Below, piece by piece: positions 1 through 6,616 of a stretch of 6,617 bases of DNA (positions are counted from its first letter, which is position 1; each line of letters starts with the position of its first letter). The stretch is taken from the NCBI GenBank assembly GCA_036374435.1, contig DASUTU010000169.1:1-6617 (forward strand), in the 5' to 3' direction. This stretch comes from CALGFI01 sp036374435 (GTDB taxonomy: Bacteria > Actinomycetota > UBA4738 > HRBIN12). The position numbers were made by a program, and so were the translations under genes. The notes beneath the pieces are model-generated. The model did not search any database. It saw nothing but the letters and a program-made list of their open reading frames with translations, and was not told where the DNA came from.

Positions 1-609
1 GTCACCCGCCCCTTGATCGATGCCGTCGAGGCGAGGGGGATCCGAGCGCGGACCGTGCTCGACCTCGGCTGCGGCGTTGGCGATCTCGCGCTCGAGCTCG
101 TGGACCGGGGCGCCGCGAGCGGACGGGGGTTCGACCTGTCCCCCCGCTCCATCGAGGCGGCTCGAGCCCTGGCGGCAGAACGCGGGCTGGCGGACCGGGT
201 CACCTTCGACGTGGGCGACGCCTCCAAGGCGGACCTCCCTCCCGCGGACGTGGTCCTCCTGAACCGCGCGATCTGCTGCTATCCGGACGTCGAGGGCCTG
301 CTCGAGCGCTCCCTCGGGGCCGCGCGCTCGGTCTACGCGTTCACGATCCCGCGCTCGTCGGGGCTCGTCGGCACGATGGCACGGCTCCAGGCCCGGCTCG
401 GCAACTGGTGGACGAGGCGGCGCCCGGCGAAATTCGGTGACTTCCAGGCGTTCGTGCACGATGTCGACGCCGTGGACGCGCGGGTTCGGGAGGCCGGGTT
501 CACGCCCGTGCACGCCCAGCACCTGTGGTTCGCGTGGCTCCTGAGGGTCTACGAACGGGCAGCGGGGGTGCCGGGGGCTCAAGAAGTGAGCGCGGACGCG
601 CGAACGTAG
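1..609 (+). CDS. Class I SAM-dependent methyltransferase, 5' end missing
   Basis: The frame is open from base 1 to the TAG at 607-609, so the gene enters from the left. A TTG at 13 could be read as a start, but it lies only about 14 residues before the SAM-binding loop. Relatives as I remember them carry a longer N-terminal helix region, so I treat the gene as truncated by the window. Numbering from that TTG, motif I is VLDLGCGVGD (15-24), the acidic residue that would bind the ribose hydroxyls is D41 in GFDLS, and a VTFDVGDA segment follows as motif II/III. A CCYPD stretch resembles an uncharacterised actinobacterial methyltransferase group that I recall but could not check. The fold seems to end near WFAWLLRVYER. 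The last 17 residues, from RAAGV, are encoded by repeat copy A. The substrate is unknown. The gene converges with the acetyltransferase and overlaps its end by 31 bases. Confidence 0.9.
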   Translation, partial: VTRPLIDAVEARGIRARTVLDLGCGVGDLALELVDRGAASGRGFDLSPRSIEAARALAAERGLADRVTFDVGDASKADLPPADVVLLNRAICCYPDVEGLLERSLGAARSVYAFTIPRSSGLVGTMARLQARLGNWWTRRRPAKFGDFQAFVHDVDAVDARVREAGFTPVHAQHLWFAWLLRVYERAAGVPGAQEVSADART

Positions 610-616
610 CCCCCCG
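556..616 (+). repeat. Repeat copy A, at the methyltransferase/acetyltransferase junction
   Basis: This 61-base segment matches the - strand of 3283-3343 at 54 of 61 positions without gaps. The differences are at 561, 570, 572, 587, 588, 595 and 613, and the longest identical run is 596-612. It encodes the last 17 residues and the TAG of the methyltransferase. Read on the other strand it encodes the last residues and the TGA of the acetyltransferase. It contains two tandem 8-base units, gcgcggac and gcgcgaac (591-606 region). Outer arms 560-568 and 611-619 are perfect 9-base inverted repeats. An alternative inner stem (573-579 with 608-614) matches the one predicted in copy B. No T-run follows on either strand, so it is not a standard intrinsic terminator. 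Confidence 0.85.
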
Positions 617-1385
617 CTGGCAAGAGCGTGAACTCCCAGGAGCGCGAGACCGGTTCGAACCCGAGCCGCCGGTAGAGGTCTTTGGGCCAGTCACGCTCGT
701 CCGCCCGCAGGAACACGAGGTCGCAGCCGCGGGCCCTGGCCGCGGCCGCCGCCGAGAGCACCACGGCGCTGGCCACCCCCCGGCCCCGGAACTCCTCGAG
801 CGTGTCCACGCTCTCGACCTGCGCCACGCCTCGCATGACGTAGAGCTCGCAGACGCCGGCCGGTCGCCCGTCCGCTTCGGCCAGGAAGAACGTCGCGCCG
901 ACGGCGCGTTCGAGCACCCCCCGGAACTCGGCCAGCTGGGCCACCACCTCCTCGTCGCCGCCGTACGGCTCGCGGCGCAGGATCTCCTCGAGGATCGGCC
1001 GGGCTTCGGCGAACCCCACCTCGCGCACCTCGACCCGCGGACGCGGCTCGGGGTCCCGGACCCACCCCATGGCCACCAGGTGTTCGGCGGACCAGCCGAG
1101 GTTCAGGAACCCCGTAGCCACCCGCTGCCCGTGCTCACCTTCGTCGAGGTGGATCTTGCGGTGCTCGAGCCCATGCTCGCCGAGCGCGCGGTCGGCGTCG
1201 GCGGCGAGCGAGTCCGCCTCGACGCCGTCGAGCGGCCGCTCCACCCACACGAAGTTGGAGTCGTAGCGTCGCGGGAACGAGTCGTTGAGGAACGCCGAGC
1301 CGAACGCCGTCGGCTCCACGCGCGTGGCGCAGCGGCGTTCGAGCTCCCAGCCGAACGCGCGGATGCGCTCCCCGTCGCCGGTCAT
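579..1385 (-). CDS. GNAT-family N-acetyltransferase
   Basis: A predicted 268-residue protein with a C-terminal Gcn5-related acetyltransferase domain at about 118-256. Motif A is seen as VESVDTLEEFRGRGVASAVV (190-209), where RGRGVA forms the acetyl-CoA pyrophosphate-binding turn. Motif B is seen as PKDLYRRLGFEPV (234-246). The N-terminal half (1-115) ends in a GFLNLGW...LVAMGW pattern that could be a degenerate second GNAT unit; this is inference. The ATG at 1385 overlaps the mazG stop as ATGA, which supports this start. The same frame stays open far upstream across mazG, but no domain is seen there. It is the last gene of the mfd-led operon. Its final dozen residues, after the domain-closing WEFTLLP, come from repeat copy A on the opposite strand, including the TGA stop. 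The substrate cannot be predicted. Confidence 0.88.
   Translation of the reverse strand: MTGDGERIRAFGWELERRCATRVEPTAFGSAFLNDSFPRRYDSNFVWVERPLDGVEADSLAADADRALGEHGLEHRKIHLDEGEHGQRVATGFLNLGWSAEHLVAMGWVRDPEPRPRVEVREVGFAEARPILEEILRREPYGGDEEVVAQLAEFRGVLERAVGATFFLAEADGRPAGVCELYVMRGVAQVESVDTLEEFRGRGVASAVVLSAAAAARARGCDLVFLRADERDWPKDLYRRLGFEPVSRSWEFTLLPAGGYVRASALTS
1382..1385 (-). other. ATGA stop/start overlap, mazG to acetyltransferase
   Basis: On the - strand, ATGA holds the acetyltransferase ATG (1385-1383) and the mazG TGA (1384-1382). No clear Shine-Dalgarno sequence precedes the ATG, so re-initiation by ribosomes finishing mazG is the likely way the gene is translated. The coupling is inferred from the geometry. 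Confidence 0.75.
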
Positions 1386-2221
1386 CGGGCTCGGCGGAAG
1401 AGCTCGCGAACCTCCGCCTCCGAGAGCTCGTGGAGCTCCACCCCGCGCTCGGCGAGCAGCTCCGTGAACCGCCCGTACCGCTCGGCGAAGCCGCGCACGG
1501 TACGCCGCAACGCGCTCTCGGCGTCCACGCCGAGCCGGCGTGCCACCGCAACGGTGGCGAACAGGACGTCGCCGATCTCCTGCTCGGCGTTGTCCCGGTC
1601 GGCGAGGGCCTCCTGGTGTTGGCCCACCGTTTCGCTGCTCGAGGCCTCGAGCTCCGCGACCTCTTCCTTCAGGGCCTCGAGCGCCGAGTCCATCGACCGC
1701 CACTCGAAGCCCCGGCCGCCCGCCCGACGCTGGACCTTGGCGGCGCGGGCGAGCGCCGGCAGGGTCTCGGGGATGTCGTCCTCGAGCGCCTTCTCCCCCT
1801 TCTCGAGGTCCTTGATCCGCTCCCAGTTCGCGAGCACCTCGTCGGCTCCGGACACCTCGACCTCGCCGAACACATGGGGATGGCGCCGGATCAGCTTGCG
1901 AACGATCCCTTCGGCGACGTCGTCGACGTCCCACGCCCCGTCGTCGGCGGCCATCTGAGCATGGAACACCACCTGCAGCAGCACATCGCCGAGCTCCTCC
2001 TTCAGCAGCTCGCGATCGCCGGCGTCGATCGCGTCGAGCGCCTCGTGAGTCTCCTCGAGGAGATGCCGAGCCAGCGACCGGTGGTCCTGCTCCCGGTCCC
2101 ACGGGCACCCGCCCGGTCCTCGAAGCCGCGCCATGACGCGGACCAGGTCGAGCAGGCGCTCGCCGCCCCGCGACGCCGGGACGGGCCCGCGCGGGACGTG
2201 GTCGAGGGGGTCGTCGGTCAC
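1382..2221 (-). CDS. mazG: Nucleoside triphosphate pyrophosphohydrolase MazG
   Basis: A 279-residue all-alpha NTP pyrophosphatase that hydrolyses NTPs/dNTPs to the monophosphate and pyrophosphate, cleaning the nucleotide pool and, in some species, lowering (p)ppGpp. The length is close to E. coli MazG (about 263). The protein has the usual two MazG repeats. The N-terminal one has GGCPWDREQ (37-45), the metal-binding glutamates in LLEETHEALDAI (54-65) and EELGD (75-79), then RRHPHVFG and NWERIK. The C-terminal one, usually the catalytically dominant half, has EEVAE (186-190) and EQEIGD (213-218), which is the expected ExxE...ExxD metal site. The start is a GTG at 2221 overlapping the preceding stop as GTGA. 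About 20 residues precede the domain and could be shorter if a later start is used. Linkage of mazG to mfd is widespread in Gram-positive bacteria (established knowledge). Confidence 0.95.
   Translation of the reverse strand: MTDDPLDHVPRGPVPASRGGERLLDLVRVMARLRGPGGCPWDREQDHRSLARHLLEETHEALDAIDAGDRELLKEELGDVLLQVVFHAQMAADDGAWDVDDVAEGIVRKLIRRHPHVFGEVEVSGADEVLANWERIKDLEKGEKALEDDIPETLPALARAAKVQRRAGGRGFEWRSMDSALEALKEEVAELEASSSETVGQHQEALADRDNAEQEIGDVLFATVAVARRLGVDAESALRRTVRGFAERYGRFTELLAERGVELHELSEAEVRELFRRAR
2218..2221 (-). other. GTGA stop/start overlap, isomerase to mazG
   Basis: On the - strand, GTGA combines the mazG GTG start (2221-2219) with the TGA stop of the upstream isomerase gene (2220-2218). 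I see no convincing Shine-Dalgarno sequence in the preceding 20 bases, so translational coupling is inferred. Confidence 0.7.
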
Positions 2222-3243
2222 GGAGCCGGCGCCGTGGCCCCGGTGGGTCCCGTCGCCCCGGCCGAGGGGTCATCCTCGCCCTCGTCGCCGGTGCTCCGAA
2301 CCGCCAGGACCTCGCCGGTCTCGAGGTCCAGCCGTCCGTACCGCGGGTTCACGTCGATGCCGATCTCGTCGTACCGCTCACGCAGCCACTCCTCGAACAC
2401 CCGCGGTCCCTCCTGCGCCGAGATCTGCTCGCGGACGTCCTCGAACGGCGCCAGGTCGCGCCGGACGAGCTGGAGGACGTGGAACCCGAACTGCGTCTGG
2501 ACGATGCCCGAGATCTCGCCCGGCTGGAGCGCCAGGGCCGCGGCGACGAAGTCCGGGTCGAACCGCTCCAGGAACTGCGCCTCCGAGAACGTGCCGAGGC
2601 CCCCGCCCTGCGCGGCCGATCCGGGATCGGCCGACCGCTCCTCGGCCAGCCGCGCGAAGTTGCGCGTGGTGACCTCGGCCGAGACCTCCCGCGCCTCCTC
2701 ACGCGTCTCGAGAAGGATGTGCCGGACCTCGACCGTGGTGAACTGCGGTTTGGACTCCTCGTAGATGGCCTCGAGCTCGTCGTCGCCCAGGCGTTCCGCC
2801 GCGACCGCGGCCTGGACCACGTTCAGCAGCAGCAACCGCTCGGCGAGCGCCTCGACGTCGGGGAGGGTGACTCCCGCGTCATCGAGCTGGCGTTGCAGCT
2901 CCTCCTGGCCGAGGTTCGTCTCCAGCTGGCCGATCGCGGTCTCGACGTCGGCCGGATCCACGGAGAGGTCGTTCACCGTCGCGTATTCCCTGACGATCTC
3001 CTCTCGGATGTCGTTGGTGAGCACGATTCGCGCGCACGCCGCGTCCTGACTCTCGCCGTCGGTGGGAGTTCCACACGGCGCGCCGTTCAGGCCGAAGAGG
3101 AACCGAAACGCCGCGAGATCCGACTCCACCTGCTCGTGGGTGATCTCCGCCGTCCCCACCTTCGCGGCCCGGTCGGCCCCCGAACACGAGGCGAGCGCGA
3201 CGACGGCGAGCAGCGCGAAGAAACGGAGGAGGGGTCGGGTCAC
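2218..3243 (-). CDS. SurA/PpiC-type peptidyl-prolyl cis-trans isomerase lipoprotein
   Basis: A predicted 341-residue exported foldase. Residues 1-20 form a lipoprotein signal: a basic N-terminus (TRPLLR), a hydrophobic core (FFALLAVVALA) and a lipobox LASC with C20 as the lipidated cysteine. A SurA-like helical N-terminal region (about 25-165) follows, then a parvulin domain at about 171-264. Its hallmarks are VRHILLET with H175, a GGGLGTF turn (213-219) and QFGFHVLQL with H255. A helical segment (265-297) wraps back as in other parvulin foldases. The C-terminus is low-complexity Gly/Ala/Thr/Pro (about 328-341). C57 and C70 might form a disulfide outside the cell. The GTG start at 3243 is backed by AGGA seven bases upstream. 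PrsA or SurA would be reasonable labels, but the sequence does not settle which, so no symbol is given. Confidence 0.92.
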   Translation of the reverse strand: MTRPLLRFFALLAVVALASCSGADRAAKVGTAEITHEQVESDLAAFRFLFGLNGAPCGTPTDGESQDAACARIVLTNDIREEIVREYATVNDLSVDPADVETAIGQLETNLGQEELQRQLDDAGVTLPDVEALAERLLLLNVVQAAVAAERLGDDELEAIYEESKPQFTTVEVRHILLETREEAREVSAEVTTRNFARLAEERSADPGSAAQGGGLGTFSEAQFLERFDPDFVAAALALQPGEISGIVQTQFGFHVLQLVRRDLAPFEDVREQISAQEGPRVFEEWLRERYDEIGIDVNPRYGRLDLETGEVLAVRSTGDEGEDDPSAGATGPTGATAPAP

Positions 3244-3250
3244 CCGGCCA

Positions 3251-3254
3251 TCCT
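3251..3254 (-). promoter_or_regulatory. Shine-Dalgarno sequence of the isomerase lipoprotein
   Basis: AGGA on the - strand lies seven bases before the GTG at 3243. It decides the start: the ATG at 3252-3250 is in another frame and meets TGA after three codons. Confidence 0.65.
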
Positions 3255-3271
3255 AACAACGTCGCCATCGG

Positions 3272-3284
3272 CCCCCGCCGCCCG
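3272..3284. repeat. 13-base direct repeat, left member
   Basis: The + strand sequence cccccgccgcccg is repeated exactly at 3331-3343, flanking the copy B core (3285-3330). It could be a target-site duplication, part of the element, or simple GC-rich chance. Copy A has a near match only on its upstream side (556-568, one difference). Confidence 0.5.
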
Positions 3285-3343
3285 GAGGGCTACGTTCGCG
3301 CGTTCGCGCTTTCTTCTTGAGCCCCCCGGACCCCCGCCGCCCG
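3283..3343 (-). repeat. Repeat copy B, at the 3' end of mfd
   Basis: This is the second copy of the 61-base repeat, on the - strand, 54/61 identical to 556-616. It encodes the last 17 residues and the TAG of mfd in the same frame as copy A does for the methyltransferase (tails 14/17 identical). It has a tandem GCGCGAAC GCGCGAAC. An 11-pair stem is possible between 3320-3330 and 3281-3291, including two G-T (G-U in RNA) pairs, with a 28-base loop. The stop codon lies at the start of the 3' arm. The element sits inside an operon rather than at its end. Confidence 0.85.
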
Positions 3344-6300
3344 ACGAAGCTGCGACTCGACCCACCCGGGCAGCTCGGCGCCGAATACGCGGTCCGGGTC
3401 GAGGTTCAACGTCCTCGTCGTGCCGTGGTACGTGGCCCCGCGGACGCGGGTACCCAGGTCCACCTCGAGCGAGGGCGGGAGCACCAGCGGGCGGATCCGG
3501 ACCTGCTGCCGGTACGTCGAGATCTCCTCGACGCCCAGGGCCCGGCACGTCACGCGCAGCGACGCCACGCCGAACAACGTCTCGACCTCGTCGGGGAGCC
3601 GGCCGTAGCGGTCGATGGTCTCCTCGCGGATCTCGGCCAGGCGATCGTGATCGCCGACCGAGCCGATCCGACGGTACAGGTCCAGGCGCAGCGCCTCCTG
3701 GGCCACCCATCCGGGCGGGACGAACGCCTTGACGGGCAGGTCGATCCGGATCTCCTTCTCCTCGGGCAGCGCCTCGCCCTGCATCTCGGCCACCGACTCC
3801 TGGAGCAGGCGGGCATACGCGTCGAAGCCGACCGCCGCGATGTGGCCGTGTTGTTCGGCCCCGAGCACGTTGCCGGCCCCCCGGATCTCCAGGTCCCGCA
3901 GCGCGATCTGGAAGCCGCTTCCCAGCGCCTGGTGCCGGCTGATCGTGGTCAGGCGTTCGTGCGCCTCTTCGGTGAGCTCGCGGGTGGGCGGGAAGAAGAA
4001 GTACGCGAAGGCGCGTTCGGTGGAGCGGCCCACCCGCCCGCGCAGCTGGTACATCTGCGCCAGCCCGAGCGCGTGCGCCGAGTCCACGACGAGCGTGTTG
4101 GCGTTCGGCACGTCGAGGCCGGACTCGATGATCACGGTGCACACGAGCACGTCCGCCTCGCGGTCCCAGAACCGCAACATCCGCTGCTCGAGCAGGTCCT
4201 CGTCCATCTGGCCGTGCGCCACCACGACCCGCGCCTCGGGAACCTGCTCCTGGAGCCACGCCGCCTGGCGCTCGATCGTGCCCACCCGGTTGTGAACCCA
4301 GAACACCTGTCCCTCGCGCAGCAGCTCCCGTCGCACCGCGCCCACGGCGAGGCCCTGGTCGTACTGGCCGACGTAGGTGGAGACCGGCTGACGGTCCTCC
4401 GGAGGCGTGTCGACCGTCGAGAGGTCGCGGATGCCGGTGAGGGCCATCTCGAGCGTGCGCGGGATCGGCGTCGCCGTCATCGTCATCACGTCCACCTGGG
4501 CCCGGAGCTTCTTGAGACGCTCCTTGTGGGTGACGCCGAACCGCTGCTCCTCGTCGATGACGACCAGGCCGAGGTCCTTGAACCGGACGTCTCGCGAGAG
4601 CAGTCGGTGGGTCCCGATCACGACGTCGACCGCGCCGCGAGCGAGGTCCTCGACGATCCGGTCCTGTTCCGAGCGCGGGACGAACCGCGAGAGCATCGCC
4701 ACCTTCACGGGGAACGGCGCGAACCGCTCGGAGAAGGTGATGAAGTGCTGCTCGGCCAGCAGGGTGGTCGGCACCAGGACGGCCACCTGTTTGCCGTCCA
4801 TCACGGCCTTGAACGTGGCGCGCACCGCGATCTCGGTCTTGCCGAATCCGACGTCGCCGCAGATGAGGCGGTCCATCGGCTTGGGGCGCTCCATGTCCGC
4901 TTTGACCTCTACGATCGCGGTGAGCTGGTCGCCGGTCTCGGCGTGCGGGAAGGCGTCCTCGAGCTCGAGCTGCCACGGCGTGTCCGGGCCGAACGCGTGA
5001 CCCTCCACGGACATGCGGACCGAATACAGACGGACGAGCTCGCCGGCCATGTCCCGCACGGCCCGCTTGACCCGCCGCGTGGTCCGAGCCCAGTCGCCCG
5101 AGCCCAGCCGGGAGAGCCGCGGCACCTCCCCGCCGACGTAGCGAGCCACCATGCCGACGGCGTCGGTGGGGACGCTGAGCCGGTCGCCCTGCGCGTAGTC
5201 CAGCACCATGTAGTCGCGCTCGGCGTCGCCGATCGCGCGGCGCTGGATCCCCGCGTATCGGCCGACGCCGTGGATGCGGTGCACCGCGTAGTCGCCGGGC
5301 TCGAGCTCCTCGGCGATGGCGTCCCGCCGTCGGGTCGTGAACCGGGGCGCCGTCCGCGTGTGGCGGCGGACCCCGAACAGGTCCTCCTCGGTCGCGACGG
5401 CCAGGCGCCCGGCGGCGAACACGAACCCCGATGCCAACGGGGCCTCAAGCGCGTCCGAGGCCGCGGCGCCGACGACCTCCCTTGCGCGTTCGAGCGAGCC
5501 GTGCCCGCCGGCGGTGATCACCACGTGGTACCCGCGGGCGCGAAGGTCCTCGGCCCGCTGGGCCAGCTCGGCCGGGTTGCCCTGGGCGCTCCCCCAGTGC
5601 GTGAGGCCGAGGTCGATGCCTTCCGTGAACTCGGTCAGGTGCAGGGTGGTTCGCGATCCCAGCGCCTCGTCGAGCGGGAGCAGCGCCGGCGGCCCGGGCC
5701 ACCGCGTGGCCTCGGCCAGCGTGGCCGCCTCCTCGAAGGCCTGTCGAGCGCGATCGGCGGTGCGGCGGGCCTGCGTCGTCACGACCCACGCGCCGGGGGG
5801 CAGCAACTCGGCCGGCGTGGGCAGCTCGTCGAACAGCAGCGGGGCGAACGACTCCATCCCTTCGACGGTCAGCCCGTCCGCGATCCGTTGGAGCCCGTCG
5901 GCGAACCGGTCCCGGTGGCTCGGAGCGAGCGCGGCGGCGCGGCGCCGGATCTCGTCGTCGAGGATGAGCTCGCGGACCGGCGGCACCTCGACCATCCGGA
6001 CCGCTCCGGACGAAAGCTGGGTCGCGGCGGCGAACTCGCGGATGGACTCGATCTCGTCGCCCCAATACTCCAGGCGCACCGGGCGCCGGGCCGTGCCGGG
6101 GAACACGTCGAGCACGCCCCCGCGAACCGCGAACTCCCCGCGGTGCTCGACGACGTCCGACCGCGCGTACCCGAGCTCGACGAGACGCTCGGCGAGCTCG
6201 TCCGGCGCGAGCTCGACCCCGGCCACGAGCTGGAGCGGCCGCACACGCCCCAGGGTGGGCACCAGCCGCTGCATCGCTGCGAGCCCGGTGGTGACGAGCA

Positions 6301-6616
6301 CGAACGGCCCGCCGGCCTCGCGCAGTCGATGCACGGCGTCGGCCCGGTGGGCGGCGACCTCGGGCGACGGGCTGATCCCCTCGTACGGGAGCGCCTCCCA
6401 GGGCGCGAGGTAGGCGGTGCGCTCCGGCCCCAGCCAGGTCTCGGCGCCGCGGACGAGCCGCTCGGCCTCCTGGCGCCCGGCCGCGACCGCCAGCACCGGC
6501 GACTCCAGGGCCCGGGCCAGAGCCGAGACCACGACGTCCTCCCCGGCGTCGGCGCGGGCCAACACGGGCCGGGCGCGTTCGGTCAGCAGACGCTCGAAGG
6601 CGTCCGAGCCGATCAC
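3290..6616 (-). CDS. mfd: Transcription-repair coupling factor Mfd, start at window edge
   Basis: An ATP-driven DNA translocase that pushes stalled RNA polymerase off DNA and recruits UvrA; 1108 residues are visible against 1148 in E. coli. A GTG at 6616 can serve as first codon, but the window ends one base later and relatives usually start some tens of residues earlier, so the N-terminus may be missing. Domains in order: UvrB-like UvrA-binding region (1-350), including RGGVLDVFPG and RLEYWGDEIESIREF (165-195); CarD-like polymerase-interaction domain (about 437-500, GDYAVHRIHGVGRYAGI); and RecG-like helicase motor. The motor carries Walker A GDVGFGKT (587-594), DEEQ (688-691), TATPIPRT (714-721) and QLRGRVGRS (857-865). 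The TRG translocation motif is near 900-935 and the regulatory C-terminal domain at about 955-1085. No key residue is missing. The final 17 residues come from repeat copy B. It leads the isomerase-mazG-acetyltransferase operon. Confidence 0.97.
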   Translation of the reverse strand: MIGSDAFERLLTERARPVLARADAGEDVVVSALARALESPVLAVAAGRQEAERLVRGAETWLGPERTAYLAPWEALPYEGISPSPEVAAHRADAVHRLREAGGPFVLVTTGLAAMQRLVPTLGRVRPLQLVAGVELAPDELAERLVELGYARSDVVEHRGEFAVRGGVLDVFPGTARRPVRLEYWGDEIESIREFAAATQLSSGAVRMVEVPPVRELILDDEIRRRAAALAPSHRDRFADGLQRIADGLTVEGMESFAPLLFDELPTPAELLPPGAWVVTTQARRTADRARQAFEEAATLAEATRWPGPPALLPLDEALGSRTTLHLTEFTEGIDLGLTHWGSAQGNPAELAQRAEDLRARGYHVVITAGGHGSLERAREVVGAAASDALEAPLASGFVFAAGRLAVATEEDLFGVRRHTRTAPRFTTRRRDAIAEELEPGDYAVHRIHGVGRYAGIQRRAIGDAERDYMVLDYAQGDRLSVPTDAVGMVARYVGGEVPRLSRLGSGDWARTTRRVKRAVRDMAGELVRLYSVRMSVEGHAFGPDTPWQLELEDAFPHAETGDQLTAIVEVKADMERPKPMDRLICGDVGFGKTEIAVRATFKAVMDGKQVAVLVPTTLLAEQHFITFSERFAPFPVKVAMLSRFVPRSEQDRIVEDLARGAVDVVIGTHRLLSRDVRFKDLGLVVIDEEQRFGVTHKERLKKLRAQVDVMTMTATPIPRTLEMALTGIRDLSTVDTPPEDRQPVSTYVGQYDQGLAVGAVRRELLREGQVFWVHNRVGTIERQAAWLQEQVPEARVVVAHGQMDEDLLEQRMLRFWDREADVLVCTVIIESGLDVPNANTLVVDSAHALGLAQMYQLRGRVGRSTERAFAYFFFPPTRELTEEAHERLTTISRHQALGSGFQIALRDLEIRGAGNVLGAEQHGHIAAVGFDAYARLLQESVAEMQGEALPEEKEIRIDLPVKAFVPPGWVAQEALRLDLYRRIGSVGDHDRLAEIREETIDRYGRLPDEVETLFGVASLRVTCRALGVEEISTYRQQVRIRPLVLPPSLEVDLGTRVRGATYHGTTRTLNLDPDRVFGAELPGWVESQLRRAAGVRGAQEESANART
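3331..3343. repeat. 13-base direct repeat, right member
   Basis: This exactly matches 3272-3284. It lies inside the coding end of mfd, covering the codons for the RAAG part of the repeat-encoded tail. Confidence 0.5.

Larger units (their letters stand above)
3244..3289 (-). other. 46-base gap between mfd and the isomerase gene
   Basis: This is the only real intergenic spacer in the operon. It holds the 3' arm of the copy B stem-loop, one half of a 13-base direct repeat (3272-3284) and the isomerase ribosome binding site. I see no convincing promoter, so mfd and the downstream genes are probably co-transcribed. Confidence 0.6.

Noticed and set aside
1..16. Similarity of the first bases (gtcacccg) to the isomerase start region near 3238
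   Set aside because: Only about eight GC-rich bases match, with nothing beyond them. Chance is sufficient.
556..619. Repeat copy A as an intrinsic bidirectional terminator
   Set aside because: The inverted repeat is GC-rich and well placed between convergent genes, but no T-run follows on either strand and copy B lies inside an operon. Termination is possible but not supported by sequence.
1386..2273. The acetyltransferase frame stays open far upstream to 2273, suggesting a longer fusion protein
   Set aside because: The upstream part overlaps mazG out of frame and is Arg/Pro/Gly-rich without domains. The ATGA overlap at 1382-1385 gives a natural start.
525..3732. Long open frames on the + strand opposite mazG, the isomerase and the acetyltransferase (for example 525-1958, 1430-2764, 2479-3732)
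   Set aside because: Their translations are low-complexity and rich in Arg, Pro, Ala and Ser with no recognisable domain. They lie antisense to clearly conserved genes, and high-GC codon bias creates such frames by default.
3240..4976. A 578-codon open frame on the - strand overlapping mfd in another frame
   Set aside because: The translation is Arg/Gly/Pro-rich nonsense over the best-conserved helicase region of Mfd. It is a shadow of mfd.
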